DNA of 64,000 bases from Ceratopteris richardii (Eukaryota > Streptophyta > Polypodiopsida > Polypodiales > Pteridaceae). The notes beneath the pieces are model-generated. The model ran no database searches and was not told the DNA's origin. It worked only from the letters and a program-made list of their open reading frames with translations. The DNA lies in the NCBI GenBank assembly GCA_020310875.1, contig CM035416.1, positions 1,546,906 to 1,610,905 of the forward strand. Reading direction: 5' to 3'. Shown one piece after another: positions 9,364 to 20,688 of this stretch; position 1 is the stretch's first letter; the number at the start of each line of letters is the position of its first letter. Made by a program: the position numbers and the translations under genes.

Positions 9364-9736
9364 TTTTTATTTTTGGACATCAGAAATACTAAAACAGGCA
9401 AGATTTCCAGTTTTGGAAGGTCATACAGGGTCATCTTGTGAGGGCCATAACTTGAGTTCTAGAGCTCCGTTTGATGCATATGATAGCTTGTTGGAAAGCT
9501 CTACTCTTCTAGTTTCAGCCTATAAAGTTTCATGGAGAAAGCATACTTGAGCTAGGAGAAATTAGCAAAATACTGAAGGTATGTCATTTCGGTGACTAGG
9601 AATTTCTGTAGAAGCAAAGTTCTCACTTTAAGCTATCATTTCTCAAAGTTTGAAGTGGCAATGAGTTAATGGTGACCATAGAGGTGTTCTAGTGTCACAT
9701 TAATTCATTTCTTGTGGTGTTTTATACATCAACAAG

Positions 9737-9748
9737 TGGTATCAGAGC
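9737..9748 (+). promoter_or_regulatory. Primer binding site of B (initiator tRNA-Met)
   Basis: TGGTATCAGAGC, two bases after the 5' LTR, is the standard copia primer site complementary to the 3' end of plant initiator tRNA-Met. Confidence 0.95.
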
Positions 9749-9945
9749 AGAAAGATTCTCGAGAGCAGAAGACGACAAAGGTACGAGAAGTTTTGTAAAG
9801 TTTTCCATTAAAGTTTGAAAGGTGAAACATTTGAAGACACAAGGCATCAAAAGATTACTTTCGAAGTATCCTCATACACAAAGAACTTCAAAAGGTATTA
9901 TCCTTTATTCTTTAAGCTCACAGGTTGCAGTAGAAGGAAAGAACT

Positions 9946-12573
9946 ATGGCAGATCATATCTCCATTGACAAACTGGACAGAGATAATTACCCCGCATGGG
10001 TAATGAGAATGGAAGCCTTACTTATGAGTAAGGATCTCATGATATATGTTACAGGTGAAGAAGAGAAGCCAGTATTCGAAGATGAAAGCCGACCAAAGAA
10101 AGAAGAACTAGATGCTTTAAAGCATTGGCAGAAGAAGGATGCAAGTGCAAAAGCCTACATCTACAATACAATCTCAGATCATTTGCTACCACACATCAGA
10201 GGATTGGAATCATCAGAAGATATATGGAATGCATTGGAATATCATTTCCAAAGCACTACTAAAGCACGGAAAGCAAGTCTATGGTCAGAGTTTACAACAT
10301 TCAAGAAGAAGCCAAGTCAAACCATTAGTGATTATGTCACTAAGATGAAGGATCTAGCAGATAGTCTTGGATCCATAGATGAAGATGTTGAAGATCACAG
10401 ATTGATTGCTCAACTACTTGCAGGCTTGAGAGGGGATGAAAGGTGGAAACCTTTTGTCTTATCAACAGAACTTTCATTAAATCATTATGTTCCAGATTTG
10501 AACCAGTTGCTTGGTTTGATGCTCACATATGAGCAAGACTTGAAGGGAGATGGAGATAAAGGTCAAAGTTCTGCAATGTACATGAAGAATAAGAAGAAAG
10601 GAGATAAAGGTAAAGCAAAGGATGAAGAGGAGTCTAATTCTCAAGCTTATTATGCAAGAGGTAAAGGCACTGGCAGAGGAAGAGCAAGAGGTTTTGGAAG
10701 AGGAAGAGGTAATCAAAATAACAACAAAAAGGCTTGCTGGATCTGTGGATTGAGTAATCATTTGGCTCATGACTGTTGGCACAACCAACAAGGATCAAAC
10801 CAGAATCAAAACAACAATAGCAGAGGTCGAGGTGGAAGATATCAAAGTAATTTTCAAAGAGGTAGACAAAGTCAAAGAGGAGGCTATGGTAGAGGTGGAG
10901 GAAGAAGTTGGGGACAGAATCAATCCTACAACACCACCTACTACAACTATGCAAATGACACACAGAATGAAAGTCATACATCATTGATGATGAATTCAAT
11001 CAGCACATCAGATAAAGAAGATCTAAAGGTATTTTACATTGACTCTGGATGTTCTAATCATTTGTCAGGAAACATAGAATTGATGTCAGAATTGGAAAAA
11101 GGCATTTCTAGTCACACAGTTCAAACTGGTGATAATACAAGACATAGTGTACATTCAATTGGAAAAGTGAAATGCAAGAGTGGAGCAGATTTGCTAACCA
11201 ATGTTTTGTATGTTCCTACAATACCTAAAAACTTGATTAGTGTGGGACAGATAGTTGAAAAAGGTTTTCAAGTCAGGTTTACAAATGAAGGAGTATTTGT
11301 TGAAGATCCAGAGAATGGATATAATCAGATTGTCTCTGGTAAGAAAGAAGGTAGACTCTTTACTTTAAGAGTGCAAGGGAACATTGGTCAAGCTTTGCTC
11401 ACACATGGTGAAGCAGTGATTACAGAACTTGATCTCTGGCATAAGAGATTAGGTCATTTTAATGAAAGAGGAATTAAAGCTATGGTTGCTAATCAGTCTG
11501 TACTAGGATTACCAAATGTGCAAAGTCAACATATGGTTTATAAATGTGAAGCATGTCAAATGGGTAAAGCACACAGGTTACCATTTCAAAAGAAAGGATT
11601 CAAACATGATGGAGTACTTGAGCTCATTCATACAGATGTATGGGGACCAACAAAAGAAGGATCTATCAGTGGCTCAAGGTATTATGTTCTTTTCATTGAT
11701 GATGCTACAAGATGGATAACATTATATGTTTTGAAGGAAAGATCAGAAGTGTTTGGAGCTTTCAAGCATTTTCATGCATATGCAGAGAGAGTCACAGGTC
11801 AAAAGCTTAAGAGACTGAGGTCTGATGGAGGGGGAGAATACTTCTCCCAAGAGTTCAATGATTATCTTTGGAATGCAGGTATTAAGAGAGAAATAACTTG
11901 CAGGTATACACCACAACAAAATGGTGTAGCAGAAAGAAGGAACAGGACTTTGGTTGAGTTTGCTAGAGCTATGCTAAAGGAGAAGAACTGTCCAAATTAT
12001 CTTTGGGCTGAGGCTGTAAATACAGCTACATATCTTGTGAATAGATTACCATGTGCAACTCTGAATGGAATGACTCCATATGAAGCTTGGTGGGGTAAGA
12101 AACCAACACTAGATCATTGTAGAGTGTTTGGATCAATTGCATATGCTTATGTGCCATCACAACTTAGACATAAACTTGAACCAAAGGCAGAAAAATATGT
12201 GTTCATTGGTTATGATGAAAAGCAGATGGGTTACAGATTGTGGAATCCTCTAACCAAACAATTTATTGTTTCTAGAGATGTTACATTTGATGAACAGAAA
12301 AGTTGGTATGCAGATCAAAGTCATACAGCTGAAGAATTTGAAGAAGAGGTAAGAAGATGTGAGAAAGGAAAATCAATTGTGCAGGTGAATAGAGATGAAG
12401 ACTATATGCAAGCAAGTACATCCACAAGTGGATTAACAAGAAGAAATGAAGAAGCTCCTATATTTGATGAAGAAGTGTATCCAGACACATATGAAGAATG
12501 TGAACCAAGAAGGTCAAGCAGGACTAGAAGACAACCAGAAAGGTATTCTTATGATACTTCTTACATAACTTAG
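9946..12573 (+). CDS. Element B gag-protease-integrase part of the polyprotein
   Basis: 875 residues from ATG at 9946 (start MADHISIDKLDRDNYPAW, a typical copia gag N-terminus, ~210 bp after the LTR). Gag (UBN2-like) covers ~1-230. A basic Arg/Gly-rich stretch leads to one CCHC zinc knuckle (CWICGLSNHLAHDC, ~265-278), and a second RGG-rich stretch follows. The protease has YIDSGCSNH near residue 365. Integrase starts with the HHCC module (LWHKRLGHF) and has the catalytic core motifs FIDDATR, SDGGGEYF and YTPQQNGVAERRNRT. The frame stops at a TAG at 12571-12573 in the linker before RT. RT-RNase H continues in the same frame 15 bases later, so this is probably one polyprotein with a recent nonsense mutation. 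Confidence 0.95.
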   Translation: MADHISIDKLDRDNYPAWVMRMEALLMSKDLMIYVTGEEEKPVFEDESRPKKEELDALKHWQKKDASAKAYIYNTISDHLLPHIRGLESSEDIWNALEYHFQSTTKARKASLWSEFTTFKKKPSQTISDYVTKMKDLADSLGSIDEDVEDHRLIAQLLAGLRGDERWKPFVLSTELSLNHYVPDLNQLLGLMLTYEQDLKGDGDKGQSSAMYMKNKKKGDKGKAKDEEESNSQAYYARGKGTGRGRARGFGRGRGNQNNNKKACWICGLSNHLAHDCWHNQQGSNQNQNNNSRGRGGRYQSNFQRGRQSQRGGYGRGGGRSWGQNQSYNTTYYNYANDTQNESHTSLMMNSISTSDKEDLKVFYIDSGCSNHLSGNIELMSELEKGISSHTVQTGDNTRHSVHSIGKVKCKSGADLLTNVLYVPTIPKNLISVGQIVEKGFQVRFTNEGVFVEDPENGYNQIVSGKKEGRLFTLRVQGNIGQALLTHGEAVITELDLWHKRLGHFNERGIKAMVANQSVLGLPNVQSQHMVYKCEACQMGKAHRLPFQKKGFKHDGVLELIHTDVWGPTKEGSISGSRYYVLFIDDATRWITLYVLKERSEVFGAFKHFHAYAERVTGQKLKRLRSDGGGEYFSQEFNDYLWNAGIKREITCRYTPQQNGVAERRNRTLVEFARAMLKEKNCPNYLWAEAVNTATYLVNRLPCATLNGMTPYEAWWGKKPTLDHCRVFGSIAYAYVPSQLRHKLEPKAEKYVFIGYDEKQMGYRLWNPLTKQFIVSRDVTFDEQKSWYADQSHTAEEFEEEVRRCEKGKSIVQVNRDEDYMQASTSTSGLTRRNEEAPIFDEEVYPDTYEECEPRRSSRTRRQPERYSYDTSYIT

Positions 12574-12588
12574 AAGAACTATGCATAT

Positions 12589-14139
12589 ATGGTTAAAGAT
12601 GATGAAGAACCTCAGAACTATGATGAAGCTAAAGGTAAAAAGCAATGGGAAGAAGCAATGAAGGAAGAGTTCAATGCACTGGAGGAGAACAAGACATGGG
12701 AACTTGTTCCTAAACCAAATGGTAAGAAAGTAATTGGAAATAAATGGGTTTATAAAGTGAAGAAGCTTGCAGATGGAAGTATAGCCAGATACAAAGCTAG
12801 ATTGGTGGTGAAAGGCTATGCCCAGACCTATGGCATAGATTATGATGAGACATTCAGTCCTGTAGCTAAGATGTCAACTATAAGGACAATCATTGCTATT
12901 GCAGCTTCAAAAGGATGGACCCTAAGTCAATTGGATATAAAAAATGCATTCTTGAATGGATACATATCAGATGAGGTATACATGGAACAACCTCAAGGGT
13001 TTATAGATTCCAGGTATCCAAATTTTGTTTGCAGGTTGAGAAGAGCTCTCTATGGATTGAAACAAGCTCCAAGAGCTTGGAACTATAGACTGGTGAAGTA
13101 TCTCAATGATCTTGGATATCAAAGTTCAAAAGCAGACCCAAGTCTACTTATCAGAAGAACAGAGGAAGGTACAATCTACATTTGTATTTATGTAGATGAC
13201 ATTATAATCACAGGTACTTCAGATGAAGGAATCAAGGAGGTAAAGAGATTACTTGAGAAAGAGTTTAAGATCAGTGACCTAGGAAAGTTATCATACTTTC
13301 TTGGAATGGAAGTTACTTATACAGATCATGGCATATATGTGTCACAAGAAAGGTATCTTCTGAACTTGTTGAAGAAGTTTGATATGGAAAATTGCAGAGA
13401 AGCTTCAACTCCACTTGAAGTTAATCACAAGCTCAGTAAATATGATGGTGCAGAATACAAAGATATGAGGAAGTATCAATCTCTTGTGGGTAGTTTGATT
13501 TATGCTACACTAACAAGACCTGATCTTAGTTATGCAGTGGGAGTTTTGTCACAATTCATGCATTGTCCAAAGGACCCACATTGGATTGCAGGTCAAAGAG
13601 TTCTCAGATATATCAAAGGAACTATAAAGGAAGGATTATATTATCCTTTTACATCAGATTTGAAGTTGAGAGCCTATAGTGATTCAGATTGGGCAGGTAA
13701 CCAGGATGACAGAAGGTCAACTCATGGTTACATGATATACATTGGTGATAAGCTTGTAAGTTGGTGTTCCAAGAAACAACATACAGTAGCATTATCATCA
13801 ACTGAAGCAGAGTACAAAGGACTTGTGGAAGCAGCTAAGGAAGTCATATGGATGCAGACATTGTTCAAGAGTTTAGGCATTGATCAAGGTATACCTACAA
13901 TACATGGAGATAATATGAGTTCACTTTATCTTGCAGCAAATCCAGTATTTCATGCAAGGACAAAGCACATAGAGATACAATATCATTTTCTCAGAGAAAA
14001 GGTAATGGAGAAGGAGATTGAAGTGGAATACATTTCTACTAAAGATCAGTTAGCAGACATAATGACAAAGAGCTTGGATGGTGTGAAGACCAGCAGATTC
14101 AAAAGCATGGCAGGAGTAAAAGAAAAGAAGAAGATATGA
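12589..14139 (+). CDS. Element B reverse transcriptase-RNase H part of the polyprotein
   Basis: 516 residues in the same frame as the upstream part, separated by one TAG. RT motifs: WVYKVK, the catalytic Asp in DIKNAFLNGY, YGLKQAPRAW, and the active site YVDD in CIYVDDIIITGT. RNase H motifs: AYSDSDWAGNQDDRRSTHGY, LSSTEAEYKGL and the terminal HARTKHIEIQYHFLREK. All catalytic residues I can see are present. The product copies the element RNA into DNA within particles. If the TAG is real and not read through, this copy cannot make RT by itself. Confidence 0.95.
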   Translation: MVKDDEEPQNYDEAKGKKQWEEAMKEEFNALEENKTWELVPKPNGKKVIGNKWVYKVKKLADGSIARYKARLVVKGYAQTYGIDYDETFSPVAKMSTIRTIIAIAASKGWTLSQLDIKNAFLNGYISDEVYMEQPQGFIDSRYPNFVCRLRRALYGLKQAPRAWNYRLVKYLNDLGYQSSKADPSLLIRRTEEGTIYICIYVDDIIITGTSDEGIKEVKRLLEKEFKISDLGKLSYFLGMEVTYTDHGIYVSQERYLLNLLKKFDMENCREASTPLEVNHKLSKYDGAEYKDMRKYQSLVGSLIYATLTRPDLSYAVGVLSQFMHCPKDPHWIAGQRVLRYIKGTIKEGLYYPFTSDLKLRAYSDSDWAGNQDDRRSTHGYMIYIGDKLVSWCSKKQHTVALSSTEAEYKGLVEAAKEVIWMQTLFKSLGIDQGIPTIHGDNMSSLYLAANPVFHARTKHIEIQYHFLREKVMEKEIEVEYISTKDQLADIMTKSLDGVKTSRFKSMAGVKEKKKI

Positions 14140-14163
14140 AGAAACAGGGAATGTCAATTAGTG

Positions 14164-14176
14164 ATTGAGGGGGAGC
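14164..14176 (+). promoter_or_regulatory. Polypurine tract of B
   Basis: A purine-rich run (ATTGAGGGGGAGC) directly before the 3' LTR; this is the plus-strand priming site. Confidence 0.9.
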
Positions 14177-15244
14177 TGTTGGAGAAACAATCACTAATTA
14201 GACATATATTTGAAGGTCAAATCTTAGAAAGAAAACCCCATGCCTATGTGAAGGGACAAATTCACAAGTGTATCATACTTGTAAAGTTAGTTCACTTTAG
14301 TTCTAGAAGTTTTTTAAAAAATCACGGGAATGAGAAAATCTATATAAGTTAGTTAGTATTAACTGACGCGATGAGAAGAAGAAGGAGGGAGAGAGAGAGA
14401 AAGTGAGAAGAACTCATTTTTGTATGACTGAGTATAGTCGGGCTTCTCTGAGTGAGAAAGCATCTGTAAAACTTCTGAGTTTTTTATAGTTATGAGAAGA
14501 ACTGAGTAAAGTTCTGTGTATGAGCCTCTCTCCATCATCTCCATGATTGCCTACTGTGTGATGAATTCAAAAGTTCATGTTTTCTGAGCAATTCGATGCC
14601 TGGCATCGAATCTTGGCTCAAAAGTCATTTTTTCATTCTCTGTGTGTTAACTATTGTTGAATCTTTTAAAAATATGAAGTTTGTGGAGCAACTCGATGCC
14701 TGGCATCGAGTTTGAGCATAAAGTCGATGCCTGGCATCGACTTCTAGCATACAAGTGGTCTTCTTCATGTGTGTGTAAAAGAGAGTATTTCTGGTGCACA
14801 AAAAGGGCCTAAAAAAGCTCAAAGTCGATGCCCGGCATCGACTTGGACTGAAATTCGATGCCAGGCATCGAATTTTTTATTTTTGGACATCAGAAATACT
14901 AAAACAGGCAAGATTTCCAGTTTTGGAAGGTCATACAGGGTCATCTTGTGAGGGCCATAACTTGAGTTCTAGAGCTCCGTTTGATGCATATGATAGCTTG
15001 TTGGAAAGCTCTACTCTTCTAGTTTCAGCCTATAAAGTTTCATGGAGAAAGCATACTTGAGCTAGGAGAAATTAGCAAAATACTGAAGGTATGTCATTTC
15101 GGTGACTAGGAATTTCTGTAGAAGCAAAGTTCTCACTTTAAGCTATCATTTCTCAAAGTTTGAAGTGGCAATGAGTTAATGGTGACCATAGAGGTGTTCT
15201 AGTGTCACATTAATTCATTTCTTGTGGTGTTTTATACATCAACA
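14177..15244 (+). repeat. 3' LTR of B
   Basis: 1068 bp, TGTTGG...CAACA, followed by the target duplication TCCGG at 15245-15249. It repeats the TATA box (14341-14347) and the five palindromes. Confidence 0.97.
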
Positions 15245-18200
15245 TCCGGCTCCGTAGAATTGGGCACATAAGCAACCTGGGAAGGAGGGCTTATTCTTCC
15301 GTTGGCTCTCTCCTTGCTCTCATAAATGGCTGGAGCACAAGCTTCTTGGGGAGGATTGCTTATTCTATTACTCTTCCGAGCAGGCTCATACACTCTCTGG
15401 GAAGGAATGTGGGTTACCTGTGGAGGTACGTAAGCTTTCGAGGGAGGCTCCTGTGACTTTTGGGGGGGGAGATAAGCTTCTTGAGGAGGCTTGCTTATCT
15501 GTTCTCTCGCCCTTTCCTTTCTTTGAGGGACAGGTTCCTTTTCTGATTGTGCAATTAGCCTTTCTATTCTTTCTAAGGAGGGGAAGTTGTCTGGTTTAGT
15601 GGAATTGGCTGCATAAACTTCCGATGGGGAATGGCTCAGGTTTTTGCTTGCTTTTTCTTTCTCCTGATTTTTTTCTTCCTTGTCAGATCTTGCAATTATC
15701 CTCTCTAACTTTTCTAGGAATCCATCCAAGTGTAATTGCGTCTTGGCTGAGCCCGAGTAATTGAAAAGGCGACTGGCTTCAAACATAGTCTGAGCCAATG
15801 CGACCATTTTCGCGCACAGTTTGGTTCTTTCTATCTCTAGGTCAGCTCTAGGATAGCACTTGTCATGATCCGTGACGTTTGGCCCTTCTTGGATTCTGGC
15901 CTGATATGCTTTAAGCATCATGTTTAGGTCTTCAGGAGTGGGATCTGCTAGGACTGATCCTACTCTAGGGGGTGGTGGGATTTGATGAGGCGGTGGGGAA
16001 GGTGGTGAGTCGGATGGAGATGGGAGTGGTGGAGGCGGGGTGATGTGAGAGGGAGTTTGAGCTGTGAGTTCAGTTATCCTCGCTTTGGTTTCTCTTATGC
16101 TTTCCTCAAGCTCACTCATCTTTTTGGCCCATTGTCGTTTCATTCTTTCTCGACTATCTTTCCATGCTCTAGTCCTTTTCTTTGTTACGCTCTCGGTTTC
16201 ACTAGCCTCTGGGCCCTTTTCCTGGCTTGTCTCTTGGTTTTGCTGCAATGCCTGAGCTCTAGTGACTACCTGCACTGGTGCAGTGGAAGTGACGCTTCCT
16301 GAGGAATCTACAACCAAACCAATCACATTGATAGGAGTGATTTTTGGCATATTATTGGGGTTCTTAGGGCAATCTCGTAAGAGATGTTCTTTTCCACAAT
16401 CTTGGCAGAAACCTTGGATAGTCACTGACTGGGGTTGTGTAGGTGGAGGTAAGGGACAATCACGAATGAAGTGATCCCCCTGACATCGGTAGCATGGTCC
16501 TCTAGGAAAGGGTGGTCGTACCTGCCTAGGTTGAGGCCTAGGGTTGGGGTTTGCATACATGACGTTCGTGTAATCTGACTCCCAACTAGGTTCACTTGGT
16601 TCTTCACTATAGTAGGACTCACCATGTTCTGGAGACTGCATGTAGTAAGCCTGGGGACTATCGACATGTGTAGAATCAAAGCTATGGTCACTCGGGTCAC
16701 TTTCTGAGATCAATGGGGTTACTGGAACTATGGCCCTATTCAGGTTTTCTTCTGCAACAGCATACTTTACTGGAATCACGTTAGAGGGGTTTGGAGGCTG
16801 TTGAGCTAGCACCGGTTGGGGTCTCTGTTGGGCCTGATATTGTGGTTGGTAGGTTTGTTGGGGTCTAGCATATTGTGGTGGTGGAGGGTACTGGTTCTGG
16901 TATCTTCCTTGTTGGTAGGGCTGAGGGTAGGGTTGCCTAACAGTCTGCTTGTTGTATGGGCAATCTTGCGCAGTGTGGTTTGTGTACTTCCGTTCTATAG
17001 TGCAGTACTGGCTACTAGGGTTAACTTGGGGTTGAGCCATAATGGGACAGACGTTCGCCATATGGTCACCACCGCATGTATAGCACCTTTTCACAGGGGC
17101 AAACCTTGGGATTTGTTTGCTAGTTACACCTAATTTCTGAGCTATCTTCTCAGCGAGTTCCTCAATTGATGTAGATTGCGTGGAAGAGTGGCTAGATGCA
17201 CTATCTGAATCTTTGTAGATTTTGGAAAGCTCTAGCTCTTCCCCTAGGTTATCTTCAATGTCAATGCACATGCGTACACATTCTTCTATGGTCCTAGGGT
17301 CCTTTAGATACACATAGGATCTCAATTTCGTACTCAGCAATCCATCAAGGAATAAGGCTACTTGTTTAGCAGATGTGGGTAGCTCCGAAATAGGGCACCT
17401 TTCAAGATATTGTCTAAATCTTCTTCCGGCCAATCTGACAGTCTCTTGGGGGGTCTGTTTGAAGCTGTGAATCAATGAGGAGGTGTTGTGTCTTATGCCG
17501 CTCTTAGAGAACTCTACAATGAATGCCTCTAGGAGTTGGTCTATGCTCCTGAACTGACGCTCATCTAATGGCTGAAACCATGTAAGTGCTGTATTCCTAA
17601 GGGTTAGACCGAAGGCATTGTACTGCGTGAACAGATCTTCCACTTGTTCAGCTCTCAAGACTTGCTTGAATTCCGCCACATGATCATAGGGATCTCCTGT
17701 GCCGTCAAAGTAATTCTTCATGGACTTAACTAGCTGGGTGGGTCTCAAAGTTCTTGTGTGCTCTCTAGGCCTCGGCAGAGGGAATCCATCTACATTTCTT
17801 TGGTTCCTGTGGGCTCTATGCATCTCAGGTTCTACCCTATTCGTCTCTGTTCTCGTTCTTTCTCTGCCCACGGGGTTGGCGAAACTTACTTTTGGTTTAT
17901 CCCTACTTCTATCTCTTTGCGTACCATGAGCTTGGGAAGTTCCAGCCCCAGGGTGACCATAGGATACATTTGATCTTGGTTGGGGGAAAATGAATTCACC
18001 CTTCCAAGTGTAGGCATGCCTATCATTTTCTGTCACCACAAAGATCCGTTCTGAAGCATGATCTAAGTAGGTCACTCTGCCTGGGCTATCCGGATCCTTA
18101 AGCTCATAGATCATGATATTTCCTATGTCTGTTGGCTGATTAGACTTATACCTCCAAAAGGCTTCATCAGTTTCTCAATTGAGGAGCAACTCTATGCTCT

Positions 18201-18756
18201 TGTTGTCTTGGGGGACCCATTCAGGCGTGATAATCCTAGTGAGAACTGATTTACCTCGAGGGGTTCTAGGTTCCGCACCCATGTTCCCTTGTTCCAGGTC
18301 ACCTAAGTCCGCTTCTGAGATTACATTCCCAAAGTCATCTGTCCTATCCGGGTGACTAGTGACTACATATATAGTTCCTTCCTTGTCCAGGTATGCACCA
18401 TTTTCAAACTTGACAGCTGGGTGCTCTAGTCCTATGGATTGGTCAGGGTTTTTAATCTGGACCACGGATCTTCCTAGGCCGTCCTCATAGATGCTAGCAC
18501 CTAATCGGTTGGTCCTAAGATATTCCAGCTGTGTTTTGTAAGGGCCTTCTACCCTGTACAAATAAGGCACTCCTGAACTTCCCGTGGGTCTGTCCATACC
18601 TTGAGACATCCCTGATTCACTGGTATCAGAGCTGGGGTAGTGAGAGTGGTGGCTCAACTGCTGGGCCCAAGACCTTGCAGTGTGATTGACACTAGCCTCT
18701 GAAGACCTAAGGCTTTGTCTTTCCCTTGCTAAATGTCGTCCTGATCTAAGGTTCAT
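15245..18756 (-). pseudogene. gag: Element A gag, 5' part, with one internal TGA, cut by B
   Basis: ATG at 18756 (MNLRSGRHLARERQ). The first 193 codons end at a TGA (18175-18177) where copy F has CGA at the same position, so it is a point mutation; a 960-codon stretch then runs to the copia junction. N-terminal ~330 residues: a domain conserved in C, D and F that I do not recognise. Next is a canonical retrotransposon gag domain (KSMKNYFDGTGDPYDHVAEF to the FLDGLLSTKLRSYVYL region). Zinc knuckles are CYTCGGDHMANVC, a degenerate C-x8-H-x4-C unit, CYRCQGDHFIRDC and CQDCGKEHLLRDC. A basic coiled coil (~residue 650-690 of the longer part) and Pro-rich stretches follow. It would build the particle and bind RNA. 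Several knuckles and the long N-terminal domain are unusual. Confidence 0.9.
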
Positions 18757-20688
18757 ATGCCTAACTGATTAGTCCAATTTTTTTGCCCAGAGTACAACCT
18801 CGTTGCCGATCAATTGGTATTAGTTACTTGATTCTTTTTTAGTTAATTATTGTGTTTATGGTCTTGTCTGATATCACGTCGTCAGGAATACTTGAATGTT
18901 CTTCGTGCTTTCAGATTGATCGCTCCACGTTAGGTTCTTTTCCTTTATGTTATCGACAGTACAGTAACTCAGTTTTTAGCTTGAACTTGAGTTTTTAGAT
19001 AGTCTTCAACTTGATAACTGCCTATCGTCCACTTGACTTACTCCTACCTCTTCTCGTTCTTAGCTTGAGCTAGGAAATGACAGAGGGGGTTGAGAATATT
19101 CCAACCTTACTTGTTGATCCCTTGCTTTATGGTGCTCAAGAACCCGGTTCTCAAGCTTGCAAAGAAACCTTGCTTTGTATGCTCTCCGTTGCTCTCAATG
19201 AACCTATAAAAGTCCCACGGTTAGCTCAATGCTTAGATTCAAAGGGCACAACCAACCACTTTCATTCATGTAACACAAACACACATTTGCATTGTGACTT
19301 TTAGGAAAATAATTCTAAAGACCCCTGACTTTGATCCCCCTGGGTATGGTCAACTTCAAAATACCCTCTCTGAAAATCAACGCATTATCTTTATAAAAAA
19401 CAGTTGAGGGCGTGTAGTATATGCCACGAGCTTTCCAACAAGCCCAAGAGCTCAAAAATTGGATTTCGTATGAAAAAGTTATGACTGTTCAGGGTTTAGG
19501 GAGTTAAATCAGGATTCAATACAAGCTAACAGTCAAACAGGAATACTCGAGTAGCTTGTGGCACGGCCTCGCGATGCAATACTACACCCTAGTGTTTGTC
19601 CCACACTCAATCAAAATTTAGACCAATGATTTTGCCTTGAAAATTTGACCTAATTTGCCCTTCTAACGCGTTCGCAAAGTCTGTCGGTCGCGATTGACAG
19701 GTCAGTCGCGATCGACGTGTCGATCGCGATTGACAGGTCCGTCGTGGCTGTCAGTCGCGATTGACTGGTCAGTCGCGATTGACACGTGGCCGAAAAGTCA
19801 ATCAATCGTGGTCAAAGCGTCGTTGACTCTGTCGGTCGCGATTGATGAGTCGATCGCGATTGACAGGTCGGTCGCGAGGGTCTGTCGGTCGTGGTCAAAC
19901 AGTCGTTGACTGTGTCGGTCGCGATTGACAGAGCCGTCGTGGTCTGTCCGTCGTGGTCAAACAGTCGTTGACTGTGTCAGTCGCGATTGATGAGTCGGTC
20001 GCGATTGATGACTCGATCGCGATTGACACGTGTCATGCGTATGGTCAGTCGGTCGTGGTCAATCGGTCGTTGACCCTGTCGGTCGCGATTGACAGAGCCG
20101 TCGTGGGCTGTCGATCGCGATTGACGTGTCGATCGCGATTGACGTGTCGATCGCGATTGACAGGTCTGTCCGTCGTGGTTTGTCGGTCGCGATTGACAGA
20201 GCGATCGCGATTGACAGAAATCTGTGGAATTTCAAAAAACTAAACACATTTTTGGGAAGCTCTAGGCCTGTAGGTCATGGATATGCACTTTGTTTAGCAA
20301 TTAGAGCAATTTTTCTGTCGGTCGCGATTGACAGAGCTCGGCGACACACAGACAGTTACTCAGATTTCCGTACCTGCGCAGGGTGCTGGGGATGATGATG
20401 CGGCCTGTACCTGCAGAATGCTCACAAAACATGCAAAAAATAGCACATGCAAATTCGCTCTCTCGCTCTCTCTCACAAGTGAAATGAGGGAAATGAGGTG
20501 GAGATGGGGATATAGTCAAAAAACTGAAATTTTCGCGATGATGGAGATGGACGTGGGAGATGGTGATGATGATGATGGTGATGATGATAGTGAAGAAAGT
20601 AAAAGAAAATCGATGAGCGTGAAGAAAATACCTACAACTCCAACGCGTCAACTCTACGTCTTACCATCACACGCTCGTCCTCAAAGCT
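18757..20688 (-). other. Leader of element A between PBS and gag
   Basis: About 1.9 kb without a sense gene. It holds the palindromic array (19682-20339), a possible splice donor near the PBS (20659-20664, GTAAGA on the minus strand), and the stretch 19077-19304 that reads as a 75-codon ORF on the other strand and is partly kept in F. A GAT-rich simple repeat lies at ~20560-20600. Confidence 0.75.
19682..20339 (-). repeat. Palindromic motif array in the leader of A
   Basis: About 17 copies (my count) of TCGCGATTGA set in near-palindromes of the type GTC(A/G)(A/G)TCGCGATTGAC, spaced irregularly by about 20-45 bp. Related TCGTGGTC and TCGTTGAC units are mixed in. One isolated unit (20315-20334) lies ~100 bp from the main block, on the PBS side. 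F has the same array. Confidence 0.92.

Larger units (their letters stand above)
8667..9734 (+). repeat. 5' LTR of B
   Basis: 1068 bp, TG...CA, identical to 14177-15244 except at 8745. It contains a TATA box and five perfect palindromes in the 3' half, listed separately. Confidence 0.97.
8667..15244 (+). mobile_element. Element B: young Ty1/copia LTR retrotransposon, complete
   Basis: 6578 bp, flanked by TCCGG on both sides, with 1068-bp LTRs that begin TGTTGG and end CAACA. I found one difference between the LTRs (A at 8745, G at 14255). Inside are a PBS matching initiator tRNA-Met, one gag-PR-INT-RT-RNase H frame broken by a single TAG, and a polypurine tract. Integrase before RT defines copia. 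The near-identical LTRs mean a very recent insertion. Base composition (A-rich sense strand, ~38% GC by eye) differs from the surrounding gypsy DNA. Confidence 0.98.

Noticed and set aside
19682-20339. CRISPR-like array
   Set aside because: Units are not of constant length or spacing, there are no unique spacers of equal size, no cas genes, and the host is a plant.
19694-20395. Overlapping ORFs reading SVAIDRS or CRSRLT repeats
   Set aside because: Both strands give open frames only because the palindromic array lacks stops; no protein evidence.
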